A DNA stretch of 64,000 nt, from the NCBI GenBank assembly GCA_964598255.1, contig CAZRBA010000073.1, positions 85,915 through 149,914 of the forward strand. The letters are read 5' to 3'. Position numbers and translations under genes: made by a program. The notes under the pieces are model-generated. The model made no database searches, had not been told where the DNA came from, and saw nothing but the letters and a program-made list of their open reading frames with translations. The stretch comes from Caldithrix sp964598255 (GTDB taxonomy: Bacteria; Calditrichota; Calditrichia; Calditrichales; Calditrichaceae). This document shows positions 35,406-43,882 of this stretch, in pieces (position 1 is the first letter of the stretch; each line of letters opens with the position of its first letter).

Positions 35406-35864
35406 ATGAAACTGTACGAACATTTACCTAAGGAACATATTGAACCGCATTTAAAAGGACAAACCAAATTTCAGGTGATCGAAGAACTGTTGGACCTGTT
35501 GCACAAAAACAACCACCTGCGCGATCGGGAAGTTGCCCTCCAGGATGTATTGGCCCGTGAAGGCTATTTAAGTACCGGGCTGGAAAATGGCCTGGCCATT
35601 CCGCACGCTAAAACCGATGGCGTGGAACGTCTCGAAATCGCCATGGGCGTTAAAACCGAAGGCGTCGATTTTGAATCTCTGGACGGGAAACCGGCCAATA
35701 TTATCTTTTTAGTCCTTTCGCCCCGCGATACTTCCGGCCCGCACATTCAAACATTAGCCGTTATTTCTCGCAATTTAAAAAACAAAGATTTACGGGATGC
35801 CATTTTACAGGCCCAAACCCGCGAAGAAATTTACGATATTATTAAGAATCGGTTTGAATATTAA
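35406..35864 (+). CDS. PTS EIIA (fructose/nitrogen-regulation type) protein
   Basis: 152 aa. Phosphorylation domain of the phosphotransferase system: NGLAIPHAKTDGVE carries the active-site histidine (about 67), preceded by DVLAREGYLSTGLENG. GGAGG six bases before the ATG at 35406 makes this the start, not the longer frame. No EIIB/EIIC, HPr or EI gene adjoins it, so it is more likely a regulator of the PtsN type than a sugar carrier. It opens an operon in which the polyprenyl synthase overlaps its stop by one base. Confidence 0.87.
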   Translation: MKLYEHLPKEHIEPHLKGQTKFQVIEELLDLLHKNNHLRDREVALQDVLAREGYLSTGLENGLAIPHAKTDGVERLEIAMGVKTEGVDFESLDGKPANIIFLVLSPRDTSGPHIQTLAVISRNLKNKDLRDAILQAQTREEIYDIIKNRFEY

Positions 35865-36817
35865 TGTCCGAACAACAAAAAATATTTTTCAGCAAACTCC
35901 AGCCATTTCTTGACGTTTTACAGCAAAATATGAACCGTATTGGGGCCGGTGAGGATATCCCCCTATTTTACGAACCCATTCATTATGTTTTACAACTGCC
36001 GGGCAAACGAATCCGACCACTATTGACCATTTTGTCCGCCTTAGCCTGCGGCGGCGAGTTAAATCAGGCGCTATATCCGGCGGCTGCCGTCGAATTGCTG
36101 CACAATTTTACCCTGGTACACGATGATATCATGGATAACGATACCACGCGACGCGGTCAGCCAACCGTACATAAAAAATGGGATGTGGGTACGGCTATTT
36201 TGGCCGGAGACGGCTTAATGGGTCTGGCCTTTCAAAAACTGCTGCAAAGCCCGTCCGCAAATTTGTTGCATATGACCCGCCGGTTTACCGATGTGATGCT
36301 GGTTATTTGCGAGGGCCAAGGATTGGATAAAATGTTCGAACAGGATGCTAGTGTCACCTATGAACGTTATCTTGAGATGATCCGTCGTAAAACCGCCGTA
36401 CTAATTGAACTGGCTTGCGAATTGGGAGCGTTATCGGCAAATGCTTCGGAGCAGAATGTAAATGCGTTGCGTAATTTCGGGCATGCATTGGGTATGGCTT
36501 TTCAGGTACAGGACGATTGGCTGGACACCATGGCCGACGAACAAATTCTTGGCAAACAGGTAGGCAGCGATTACAAACAACACAAACAAACCATTTTAAC
36601 CATTCTGTTAAAACAACACTCTCAAGTCGACTTAAATCGCCTTTCTTTTGAGGCATTCAAACAGGCTCTCATCCAAAGCGGAGTGGCCGAAAAAGTTAAA
36701 GAGCTCTTTTCGGAGTATTACGACGCTGCCTTAAATGCCTTGCAAAACCTGCCTTCCGGGGCTTATCGTTCGTATCTTAAGGAACTGACCCTGCTTATTA
36801 AAAACAGGCATTGGTAA
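35864..36817 (+). CDS. Trans-type polyprenyl (isoprenoid) diphosphate synthase
   Basis: 317 aa. The first aspartate-rich motif DDIMD is at about 87-91 in LLHNFTLVHDDIMDNDTT, and the second is in MAFQVQDDWLDTM; KRIRP and TTRRGQPTVH supply the pyrophosphate-binding basics. It extends isoprenoid chains with isopentenyl diphosphate. Product length cannot be fixed: the residues before the first motif are HNFTLVH rather than a short-chain aromatic pair. ATG overlaps the IIA stop (TAATG), so they are translationally coupled. Confidence 0.92.
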   Translation: MSEQQKIFFSKLQPFLDVLQQNMNRIGAGEDIPLFYEPIHYVLQLPGKRIRPLLTILSALACGGELNQALYPAAAVELLHNFTLVHDDIMDNDTTRRGQPTVHKKWDVGTAILAGDGLMGLAFQKLLQSPSANLLHMTRRFTDVMLVICEGQGLDKMFEQDASVTYERYLEMIRRKTAVLIELACELGALSANASEQNVNALRNFGHALGMAFQVQDDWLDTMADEQILGKQVGSDYKQHKQTILTILLKQHSQVDLNRLSFEAFKQALIQSGVAEKVKELFSEYYDAALNALQNLPSGAYRSYLKELTLLIKNRHW

Positions 36818-36823
36818 ATCACC

Positions 36824-37300
36824 ATGGAAAAAACCTTTTGGCTTTGGCTTTTGCCCTGGGTATTTCTGAGCGCTTGCAGCCCGAGCACTCGTTTTACATC
36901 TGACCGCTCGGCACATCAAAGCACATCATCCCAAACACGGCTGTTGCGCGCCGCCGAAAATTGGCTGGGCGTTCCTTATCGCTGGGGCGGTAACGATCAC
37001 CGGGGAATCGATTGTTCCGGATTAGCCGTACAGTTGTACCGCGAAGCATTTGGTTTTAAACTACCACGCAATTCGGCCCGGCAACGACAATTGGGCTATG
37101 CGGTGCAGCCCCCTTACTTAAAACCGGGCGACTTGCTGTTCTTCCGCTTTAAAAGCGACCAAGGCATTGAACACATTGGTATTTATCTGGGGAACGGACA
37201 GTTTATCCATGCTTCCCGTACGCAGGGTGTGGTTTTGCAGCGTCTGGAAAATCCTTACTACCAAAAACATCTGATTGTTATCCGTCGAATTATACACTAA
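36824..37300 (+). CDS. NlpC/P60 (C40) peptidoglycan endopeptidase lipoprotein
   Basis: 158 aa. The lipobox LSAC puts the lipidated cysteine at 18. The NlpC/P60 domain (about 40-155) has catalytic Cys64 in GIDCSGLAVQLYREAF, His117 in IEHIGIYLGNGQFIHA and a second His at 129. These enzymes cut stem peptides of peptidoglycan. It is third in the operon started by PTS IIA, so an envelope enzyme, a lipid-carrier enzyme and a regulator travel together. Confidence 0.92.
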   Translation: MEKTFWLWLLPWVFLSACSPSTRFTSDRSAHQSTSSQTRLLRAAENWLGVPYRWGGNDHRGIDCSGLAVQLYREAFGFKLPRNSARQRQLGYAVQPPYLKPGDLLFFRFKSDQGIEHIGIYLGNGQFIHASRTQGVVLQRLENPYYQKHLIVIRRIIH

Positions 37301-37484
37301 TTAAATATTGTTCGAGCTCTGGCTTGCCTTCCGCATTGGCGCAGAAAAATTCTCCGCTTTACCCCAATTTTTTCAACAAATTCTCGGCAAAAGCAAAGAA
37401 ATACACGCAGATTATTGCTTTTTTCTTGTGTTCGAACTGCTATTTCCGATTATTTATTTAAAACGCATAGCAACAGAGGACAAT

Positions 37485-39755
37485 ATGATTCCAAAATTTA
37501 TCCGCAGGCAAGCGGTTCGATCTTTCGACGAACAGAATCTGCAAAAACTCAATGCCACCTCGTTATCGGAAATGGATGCGCGCTCCAGATCCGGCCCGAT
37601 TATGTACATTGCCATTCTTATCATTTTATATTTTGCTACCACCTTTCCGCAGGATTTTTCCATTCTTTTTTGGTTTGTTTTTGTAGCTGTTATCTTATTT
37701 AGTACCCTACGTTTTATTGCTTCCACCCTCATTAAAAAGAAACACGTACGTTCCGGGCCCTGGTGGCCCAAATTATTTGCCGGACTCACGCTCGGTATTG
37801 CAACATTATGGGGCTGGCTGGCTGCTTTTTCTCTTTCTTATTACGGAATCGAATTGAATACCCTTACCCTATTAGTTATTTTGAGCGGATTAGCCGCAGG
37901 CGGCATTACCGCTTTGGCCCCCAATCATCGGTTGAGTCAGGCATACATTACCGTACTTTTGGCGCCGATTATTTTTGTAGCTTTTTTTGCTGGAGGCACC
38001 AAATTTTTTGTTTGGGGGCTGTTGGTATCGGTCTTTTATATTTATTTGAGTTTTGTTATTAAAAAATTAAACAACGAATACTGGAAAACATTATTACAAA
38101 ACCAGGAATTACGCCAAAAAACAACCGAATTGGAACGGGCAAAAGCGGAATTGGAAGCGGCAAACCGGGCAAAAAGCGAATTTTTGGCTAACATGAGCCA
38201 TGAAATCCGCACTCCGATGAACGGCATTATCGGCATGACCGATTTAGCTCTGGATACTCCGTTAAATCCCGAGCAAAAAGAATATTTATCCATTGTCAAG
38301 TCCTCGGCGGAAACACTACTGACCATTATTAATGACATCCTGGATTTTTCTAAAATCGAAGCGGGAAAACTGGATATCGAACAAATCGATTTTAATTTTT
38401 ACGATCTGATCGGTGATGTGGTTAAACCTTTGGCCATCCGAGCAAGCGAAAAAAAGCTGGAACTGGTTTACTCTATCGGCCCGGATGTGCCGATTTTTCT
38501 TAAAGGAGATCCCGTACGTATTCGTCAAATTTTAATTAATTTAATCGGGAATGCGCTCAAATTCACCCAAAAAGGACAAATTGTTTTGCAAATAGAACGT
38601 TTGGCCCGCGAGGGAGGTACGATACGTCTCAAATGCGGAGTCCATGATACGGGGATCGGCATTCCACCCGAAAAACAGTCCAAAATTTTTGAATCCTTTG
38701 TTCAGGCCGATTCTTCCACTACGCGCCAATACGGGGGCACAGGTTTGGGATTGGCCATTACCACCAAACTGGTACGTTTGATGGGCGGTAAAATTTGGCT
38801 GGAAAGTCCCTCCGCATACCCGCATCAAAAACAGGGCGGTCCGGGAGCCTCTTTTTATTTTATTCTCGAATTGCACACAGCGGATGAATTCGATCCGGAG
38901 CTCCATTTACAGTTGGAAGATGTTCAGGGTAAACGCATTCTGCTTATCGACGATAACCCGATCAACCGGCGTTATTTAAAGAACATTATGGAGCGCAATA
39001 AAATCGAGGTGGTTACCACCGAAAGCGGTCCGCAGGCTCTGTCCCTTTTGCAAAAAGATGCCCGTTTCGATTTGATTATTACCGATTCCCAAATGCCAGA
39101 TATGGACGGTTTTTCGGTTGCGGAAAGGATCCGTCAAATGAAGCAATTACCTCCGATTCCCATAATGATGCTAACCTCCAGCGGAGTACGCGGCGATAGC
39201 GAGCGTTGCCGCAAAATCGGTATTGATGCTTACCTACCAAAGCCCATTAAACTAACCGAATTTCTTAATGCTATTCAGGTTACACTCGGCCGTTCCAAAA
39301 TTAAGAAAAAATCCCGAAAGGAGCCGCCACTGGTAACACAATATCTGGTTCGCGAACTTAATCCGCGCTATCACATATTGGTAGCCGAAGATAATCCCGT
39401 AAATCAAAAATTAGCCTTGCGCTTGCTGGAAAAAGCCGGCAATCAGGTAGATATCGCCGGGAATGGTCGGGAAGCACTTGAAAAAATACAACAGAAAGAT
39501 TACGATTTGATTTTAATGGATGTGCAAATGCCGGTAATGGACGGCCTGCAAGCCACCCGCGAAATTCGCTCGAAGGAAGGAAACAACGGTGCGCATATTC
39601 CCATTATTGCATTAACCGCACACGCCATGAAAGGCGATGCCGAAAGATGTCTTTCCGCCGGAATGGACGGTTACGTTTCCAAACCCATCCGCAGCGACGA
39701 ATTGTTTCAGGAAATCGAACGGATTATGCACAAATTCCATCGCAGCAAAGGATGA
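37485..39755 (+). CDS. Membrane hybrid histidine kinase with two receiver domains
   Basis: 756 aa. Start at 37485, preceded by AGAGGA; an upstream frame to 37308 adds an unlikely leader. About five to six hydrophobic segments span roughly 40-195, followed by a coiled-coil. Histidine kinase core: phospho-His at about 239 in NMSHEIRTPMNGI, then GNALKFTQKG and the ATP lid GIGIPPEKQSKIFESF with GGTGLGLAI. Receiver 1 has its Asp at about 534 (ITDSQMPDMDG), receiver 2 at about 679 (LMDVQMPVMDG). No HPt domain or output domain is visible. It is the last gene of the PTS IIA operon. Confidence 0.93.
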   Translation: MIPKFIRRQAVRSFDEQNLQKLNATSLSEMDARSRSGPIMYIAILIILYFATTFPQDFSILFWFVFVAVILFSTLRFIASTLIKKKHVRSGPWWPKLFAGLTLGIATLWGWLAAFSLSYYGIELNTLTLLVILSGLAAGGITALAPNHRLSQAYITVLLAPIIFVAFFAGGTKFFVWGLLVSVFYIYLSFVIKKLNNEYWKTLLQNQELRQKTTELERAKAELEAANRAKSEFLANMSHEIRTPMNGIIGMTDLALDTPLNPEQKEYLSIVKSSAETLLTIINDILDFSKIEAGKLDIEQIDFNFYDLIGDVVKPLAIRASEKKLELVYSIGPDVPIFLKGDPVRIRQILINLIGNALKFTQKGQIVLQIERLAREGGTIRLKCGVHDTGIGIPPEKQSKIFESFVQADSSTTRQYGGTGLGLAITTKLVRLMGGKIWLESPSAYPHQKQGGPGASFYFILELHTADEFDPELHLQLEDVQGKRILLIDDNPINRRYLKNIMERNKIEVVTTESGPQALSLLQKDARFDLIITDSQMPDMDGFSVAERIRQMKQLPPIPIMMLTSSGVRGDSERCRKIGIDAYLPKPIKLTEFLNAIQVTLGRSKIKKKSRKEPPLVTQYLVRELNPRYHILVAEDNPVNQKLALRLLEKAGNQVDIAGNGREALEKIQQKDYDLILMDVQMPVMDGLQATREIRSKEGNNGAHIPIIALTAHAMKGDAERCLSAGMDGYVSKPIRSDELFQEIERIMHKFHRSKG

Positions 39756-39810
39756 TCCGCAATTTACGCAGCGTGCTTTTATTTAGATATTTTAAAGCCA
39801 GAGGCAAACA

Positions 39811-40992
39811 TTATTCCAGCCATCGCTCCGGGTTGTAGGTACGGTTCGATCCGTAAATACCAAAACGCAAACTCACCGGCCCGATATACCCCGCTCCACC
39901 CACTTTACCGATAATTTGGTTTTTATCTACAAAGGTGTTTTTGAAAACATAAATTTCAGAAAGGTGCGAATACACCGTGTAGTAGCCTTTACCATGATCT
40001 ACGATAACTGTATTACCATAACCGGGTAAATAGGTAATAACGCGTACCACGCCGGGAAAAACACAATGAACCGGTGTCCCTTCTTTTACCTTTATTTCGA
40101 TATCGATGTTCTTTATGTATGTTTTGGATTTGGGATCGCGTTGTTTACCGTAATGGGTAATTACTCTGCCGCGGGCAGGCCAGGGAAGTTTTCCCTTTGC
40201 CTTGGCCAAATTTAAAAATTTAAAATTTGCCGGAGCCTGTTTCGGGGGCCGAATAACCGCTTGGGCCTTGCGGCTTTTTTCCAGCGAGACAATCAAGTCG
40301 AGCAATCGTTGACGTTCTTTTTGCTTGCGATTCAACTGCTGAGCATAGGTTTTTCGTGTCCATTTTACTTTGCGTAATAAACGCTGTTTTTCTTTTTTAC
40401 GCACCACATATTGCCGCTCTCTTTGCTGAATTTTACGCAGCGCATTGTTTTTGTCCGCTAAATTTTGCTCTAAACGTGCTTTAATTGCCCGAATACGTTC
40501 TTTTTTCTTTTCGATCAGTTGCATCAACCTTTCGTCATGGAGGGCAATCTGTTTTAAATATTTTAAGCGGATTAAAGCCTGGGTTAACGAACGTGAGGTT
40601 AGCAACAACTCCAGCTTGCGATCATACCCGTATTTGTACGCATAAACGGCCCGTCGGGCGTATAAATCGCGTAATGTTTGCAAACGCTGCTCCGCTTCTG
40701 CTAAAGCTTTTTGCGACGAATCGATTCTAACGCTCAACAAGTTTACTTCCTGTTGTAAAAGGCCTCGGCTGCGTTGAATTAATGCCATCTGCTGATCGAT
40801 TAAGGCAATTTGATGCAAAAGGGAGGTTTCTTTCTTTTTACTACCGGCAATTTTTAAACGTAGGTCGTTAATTTGATTCTCGATTTGTTTGAGCAAACTC
40901 CGGTTATGTTCGATTTTGCCTGAAAGTCCCACCTGAGCATGCAGACTAAAAACAAATGCCAACAACAATATTGCCAAAAACCTAAAAAACAT
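39811..40992 (-). CDS. EnvC-like cell-division hydrolase activator with degenerate M23/LytM domain
   Basis: 393 aa. Signal peptide at about 1-20 (LLAFVFSLHAQ). Residues about 25-245 are a long charged coiled-coil, as in EnvC. The C-terminal LytM-like domain (about 265-393) reads RGRVITHYGKQRDPKSKTYI, KEGTPVHCVFPGVVRVITY, YTVYSHLSE and LRFGIYGSN. Two expected zinc positions are altered: the usual HxxxD site reads KNIDI, and the late HFE motif reads RFG. This supports an inactive domain that activates amidases instead of cutting. It overlaps the preceding gene by 11 bases, so the two are translationally coupled. Confidence 0.86.
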   Translation of the reverse strand: MFFRFLAILLLAFVFSLHAQVGLSGKIEHNRSLLKQIENQINDLRLKIAGSKKKETSLLHQIALIDQQMALIQRSRGLLQQEVNLLSVRIDSSQKALAEAEQRLQTLRDLYARRAVYAYKYGYDRKLELLLTSRSLTQALIRLKYLKQIALHDERLMQLIEKKKERIRAIKARLEQNLADKNNALRKIQQRERQYVVRKKEKQRLLRKVKWTRKTYAQQLNRKQKERQRLLDLIVSLEKSRKAQAVIRPPKQAPANFKFLNLAKAKGKLPWPARGRVITHYGKQRDPKSKTYIKNIDIEIKVKEGTPVHCVFPGVVRVITYLPGYGNTVIVDHGKGYYTVYSHLSEIYVFKNTFVDKNQIIGKVGGAGYIGPVSLRFGIYGSNRTYNPERWLE

Positions 40993-41842
40993 ATCCCACC
41001 TCTATTGCATTGCTTACACCCAAATCGGGATGCATTTCCAACGCATAGCCAAAATGAACCATCATCTTGTTAATTTGAATCCCTGCCGTAAATGCATGGG
41101 TTTGTTGTTTAAATCCGGCCAACAATTCTACCAAAGTAAATACCCGGTAGCCTACTCCGTAACGAAAATCAAAATCGAAATTTTCATCTTTGAAAACATC
41201 TAACGAAAACGAAATTTTTTTATTCGGTGCAAATTGAACACCCGTATTAAAGTAAACGGGAATATCGCCCTTGTGTCCGTTCAATTGTGGTTCGTTTAAA
41301 TTTCCCGCCACAGCCGCCAAACCAATTTTATCCGAAACACGGTAATGCAGCGCCAGTAAAGCTCCCCAGGCCGTCGATTGGCTGTAGTGCTTTACCGATA
41401 ATAGGAACATTTGCAACCCGAAACCAAGCGAAATTGTTTTGCTTAAACCGAATGCCGAACCTAAAAAAAAAGTTTGCTCATGGTAATTTTTGTCGCCGAA
41501 CTGACTTACGGAAAGGCCGAGCGGCATTTTAAAAAGCGAAAAACGCCCTGACAGAACAAAATCATTCAAATCGTTAATCGAATAATAATTACGATAAAAC
41601 AAACCGAGCCGATTGTTACTTTTAAATGTTAACAATGCCGGATTCACCAAATAACCGTTTTCCAAGTGGGAAACGGCAATTCCCGAGCTCCCTCGCGCCA
41701 AATAGGCGCATGGCCATTTTCCCGGCTCGAATGCGGCATATAGCAAACCATGAATCGTCCAAACCAAAACAAGCCCAAAAACAAATGTCTGTGCGGAAAT
41801 TTTTGATTTATGCCGTTTGTGTTTTGAAAAGTTGAGCATCAT
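40982..41842 (-). CDS. Outer-membrane beta-barrel-like protein (PorV/FadL-like pattern)
   Basis: 286 aa from the preferred ATG at 41842, followed by a signal segment (about 20-36, FVFGLVLVWTIHGLLYA). An upstream in-frame start at 42028 would add 62 residues of implausible leader. ARGSSGIAVSHLENGYLVNPAL resembles the PorV/FadL opening, in which a glycine-rich motif precedes an NPA segment. The rest alternates strands (RLGLFYRNYYSIND, ISLGFGLQMFLLS, GVGYRVFTLVELLAG) and ends in Phe. PorV-type proteins shuttle type IX substrates, but the family assignment is loose. It overlaps the EnvC-like gene by 11 bases. Confidence 0.6.
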   Translation of the reverse strand: MMLNFSKHKRHKSKISAQTFVFGLVLVWTIHGLLYAAFEPGKWPCAYLARGSSGIAVSHLENGYLVNPALLTFKSNNRLGLFYRNYYSINDLNDFVLSGRFSLFKMPLGLSVSQFGDKNYHEQTFFLGSAFGLSKTISLGFGLQMFLLSVKHYSQSTAWGALLALHYRVSDKIGLAAVAGNLNEPQLNGHKGDIPVYFNTGVQFAPNKKISFSLDVFKDENFDFDFRYGVGYRVFTLVELLAGFKQQTHAFTAGIQINKMMVHFGYALEMHPDLGVSNAIEVGYVF

Positions 41843-42158
41843 ACTAATTGCGATTAACTTTTTGTTAAATTTAAAGCACTTGGTAATGAATAACAAACCA
41901 AAACGGTCCCGGCCGTGAATTTCGGCGAAACAAACTATTTGTTTTAAGGGCGAACTTCCGCCTTGGGTGGCAGGCAAACGATAAAAAATATGGGAACCGG
42001 ACAACCTTTTTCGAGATAAAAATATCAAAAAATATGGTGGTATGGTTTAATTTTACCCATTGATGGCAGTCACGGCAATTTATTTTTAAGGTTGTACTTT
42101 AAACGTCGAAAGTCTGAAATAGTCATTAAAAATGTTTAATTATAAAAAGGAGGATGTT

Positions 42159-42884
42159 ATGAAGTCCCTAAAAACGCTGTTGATTATCGCTCTGGTTGCC
42201 TTGTTTGCCTTTTCCTGCTCAGATAACAAAAGCAACCCGACCGACAATCAGGAACAACCGCCTGAACAAATTTCGGCAGAGCCCATTACCCTACCTCAAA
42301 GTATTGCGCAATCGCAGGATCAGCATGCTCAAATGGTTAACTCGTATATTCAAATGATCAATATGTTTCAGAACTTTGCCAACAGTTTGATCCCGCGTAA
42401 TCATGTGAGCAAAGTTTCGGAAAACAGCGAAACGCTGGATGGTCCGCCTTGGATTTACACATGGAATGCCGATTCTCTGGTTTTTAAACTGATCATTACG
42501 ATCGAAGATAATAATTACCATTGGAAGCTATCCATTAGCGGCAGCAGTTACGGGCACACATTTACCGACTTTGTTTACATGGAAGCTTGGCAAGCGGTTG
42601 ACGGTAAAAGCGGCAAGCTGGTAATTCACGATTTCGAAGAAGGAAACGATACGATTCAATGGACTTGGAATATTGACGCCAACGGAACGGAAACCATTGA
42701 GTACACCGATTCTTTCAGCGGAACAAAAATGGAAGTGGTTCAGAAATCCGATTTATCCGGCACGTTAAAAGTTTGGAACAACAATACGCTCACCTTTCAG
42801 GCCAGTTGGAACGGCAGCGGAAGTGGTACGTGGATTTCCTACGACGATAACGGCAACCAAACCGGAAGCGGTTCGTGGGGATAA
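42159..42884 (+). CDS. Hypothetical lipoprotein
   Basis: 241 aa. The ATG at 42159 is preceded by a strong AGGAGG, so it is chosen over the frame start at 42132. A signal (MKSLKTLLIIALVALFAFSC) ends in a cysteine at 20, a slightly imperfect lipobox. After a Ser/Asn/Gln-rich linker, the body has strand-rich segments (WIYTWNADSLVFKLIITIED, IQWTWNIDANGTETIEYTD) and ends with a Gly/Ser-rich tail (GNQTGSGSWG). It is probably surface or periplasmic; no family recognised. Followed by a strong terminator. Confidence 0.8.
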   Translation: MKSLKTLLIIALVALFAFSCSDNKSNPTDNQEQPPEQISAEPITLPQSIAQSQDQHAQMVNSYIQMINMFQNFANSLIPRNHVSKVSENSETLDGPPWIYTWNADSLVFKLIITIEDNNYHWKLSISGSSYGHTFTDFVYMEAWQAVDGKSGKLVIHDFEEGNDTIQWTWNIDANGTETIEYTDSFSGTKMEVVQKSDLSGTLKVWNNNTLTFQASWNGSGSGTWISYDDNGNQTGSGSWG

Positions 42885-42903
42885 CCCCAAAAACATATTA
42901 ACA

Positions 42904-42935
42904 AAGGCGGGTTAACTTTGGCCCGCCTTTTTTTG
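42904..42935 (+). terminator. Intrinsic terminator between convergent genes
   Basis: AAGGCGGG (42904-42911) pairs with CCCGCCTT (42922-42929) across a short loop, followed by a T-run to 42935. The stop codon of the minus-strand EamA gene lies inside the loop. It ends the lipoprotein transcript, and its A-rich left flank may let it serve both directions. Confidence 0.88.
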
Positions 42936-43811
42936 TGATGCCTTGCTTACTACGTAAATTCCGCTAAAAACGACCAGCATACCCAAAATCAAATTCAACG
43001 TAATTTGCTCGTCTTTTACCAGCCACCCCCATAAAAGAGCCAAAGGGGGCGTTACAAAAGTAATCAGCGACATCAAAACAGCGGAAGTGGTTTTGAGCAA
43101 CCAAAAATAAAGGACAAAGGCAATGGCCGTACCGAAAATCCCCAAATAAAGCAGTGACAACCAAGCTTTTAAGTTATATTGTACGGGCATGCCCCCTTCA
43201 AAGGCGAAATGGATGGCAAAAAGCGTTAACGAGGCATAAAACATGGGAAATGTATTTAAAGTTACCGGGTGAAATTTGGCGCGGGCAATTTTTCCCACAA
43301 TGGTACCCAATGCCGAAAAAGCCGGACTAATTAAAACGGCAATCATTCCGTAAACAGCGTTTTGCCCGTTAAATTGCAGTTGATCGCCAAAAATAATAAT
43401 CACTCCGGCAAAACCGATTAAAATGCCAAACATTTTTTTGAAATTTATATTTTCGGATGGTAAAAGCTTAATGGAAAAAATAGCCACGTAAAACGGCATT
43501 ATAGTAAACAAAACCGAAGCCAGACCAGAATTAATGTATTGCTCGCCCCAGTAAACCAAACCGTATCCGGCCGTAAAATTAATAAAACTGAATCCTAAAA
43601 AAAATAGATGGGTACGCAAATCTTTGGGAATGGGTTCCTTCATTTTTAAGGAGAACAAAAACAACAACACAAAGGCAAGCATAAACCGCCAGCCAGCAGC
43701 CAAAAAGGGCGGCATGGAATCGAGGCCTATTTTTATGGCCAGCCAGGTAGAGCTCCAGATCAATGTCAGAACAACGATCACCAACAACGGTAAATAGTTT
43801 TTGTTCTTCAT
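42912..43811 (-). CDS. EamA-type (drug/metabolite superfamily) transporter
   Basis: 299 aa with about ten hydrophobic segments, arranged as two similar halves of five: ending points include LLVIVVLTLIWSSTWLAIKI, NSGLASVLFTIMPFYVAIFS and ISPAFSALGTIVGKIAR. The WSSTWLAIK and LTPPLALLWG-like (VTPPLALLWGWL) motifs are characteristic of EamA domains in each half. These proteins export metabolites; substrate unknown. AAAGGA precedes the ATG. Confidence 0.9.
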   Translation of the reverse strand: MKNKNYLPLLVIVVLTLIWSSTWLAIKIGLDSMPPFLAAGWRFMLAFVLLFLFSLKMKEPIPKDLRTHLFFLGFSFINFTAGYGLVYWGEQYINSGLASVLFTIMPFYVAIFSIKLLPSENINFKKMFGILIGFAGVIIIFGDQLQFNGQNAVYGMIAVLISPAFSALGTIVGKIARAKFHPVTLNTFPMFYASLTLFAIHFAFEGGMPVQYNLKAWLSLLYLGIFGTAIAFVLYFWLLKTTSAVLMSLITFVTPPLALLWGWLVKDEQITLNLILGMLVVFSGIYVVSKASQKKAGQS

Positions 43812-43882
43812 GTAATCCTTTACAAAATTTTCGCTCAGAAATCCAAAGCGCTATGCGGAATTTTCCCGTTAATTATTTCCGC

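Noticed and set aside
36354..36656. Antisense frame across the polyprenyl synthase
   Set aside because: The sense gene has both aspartate-rich motifs and coupled start; the antisense frame has no family features.
37308..37484. Longer start for the hybrid kinase
   Set aside because: The leader has no matching ribosome binding site and reads as non-protein sequence, whereas AGAGGA precedes the ATG at 37485.
41843..42028. Longer start for the barrel gene
   Set aside because: It would place 62 unlikely residues before a clear signal sequence.
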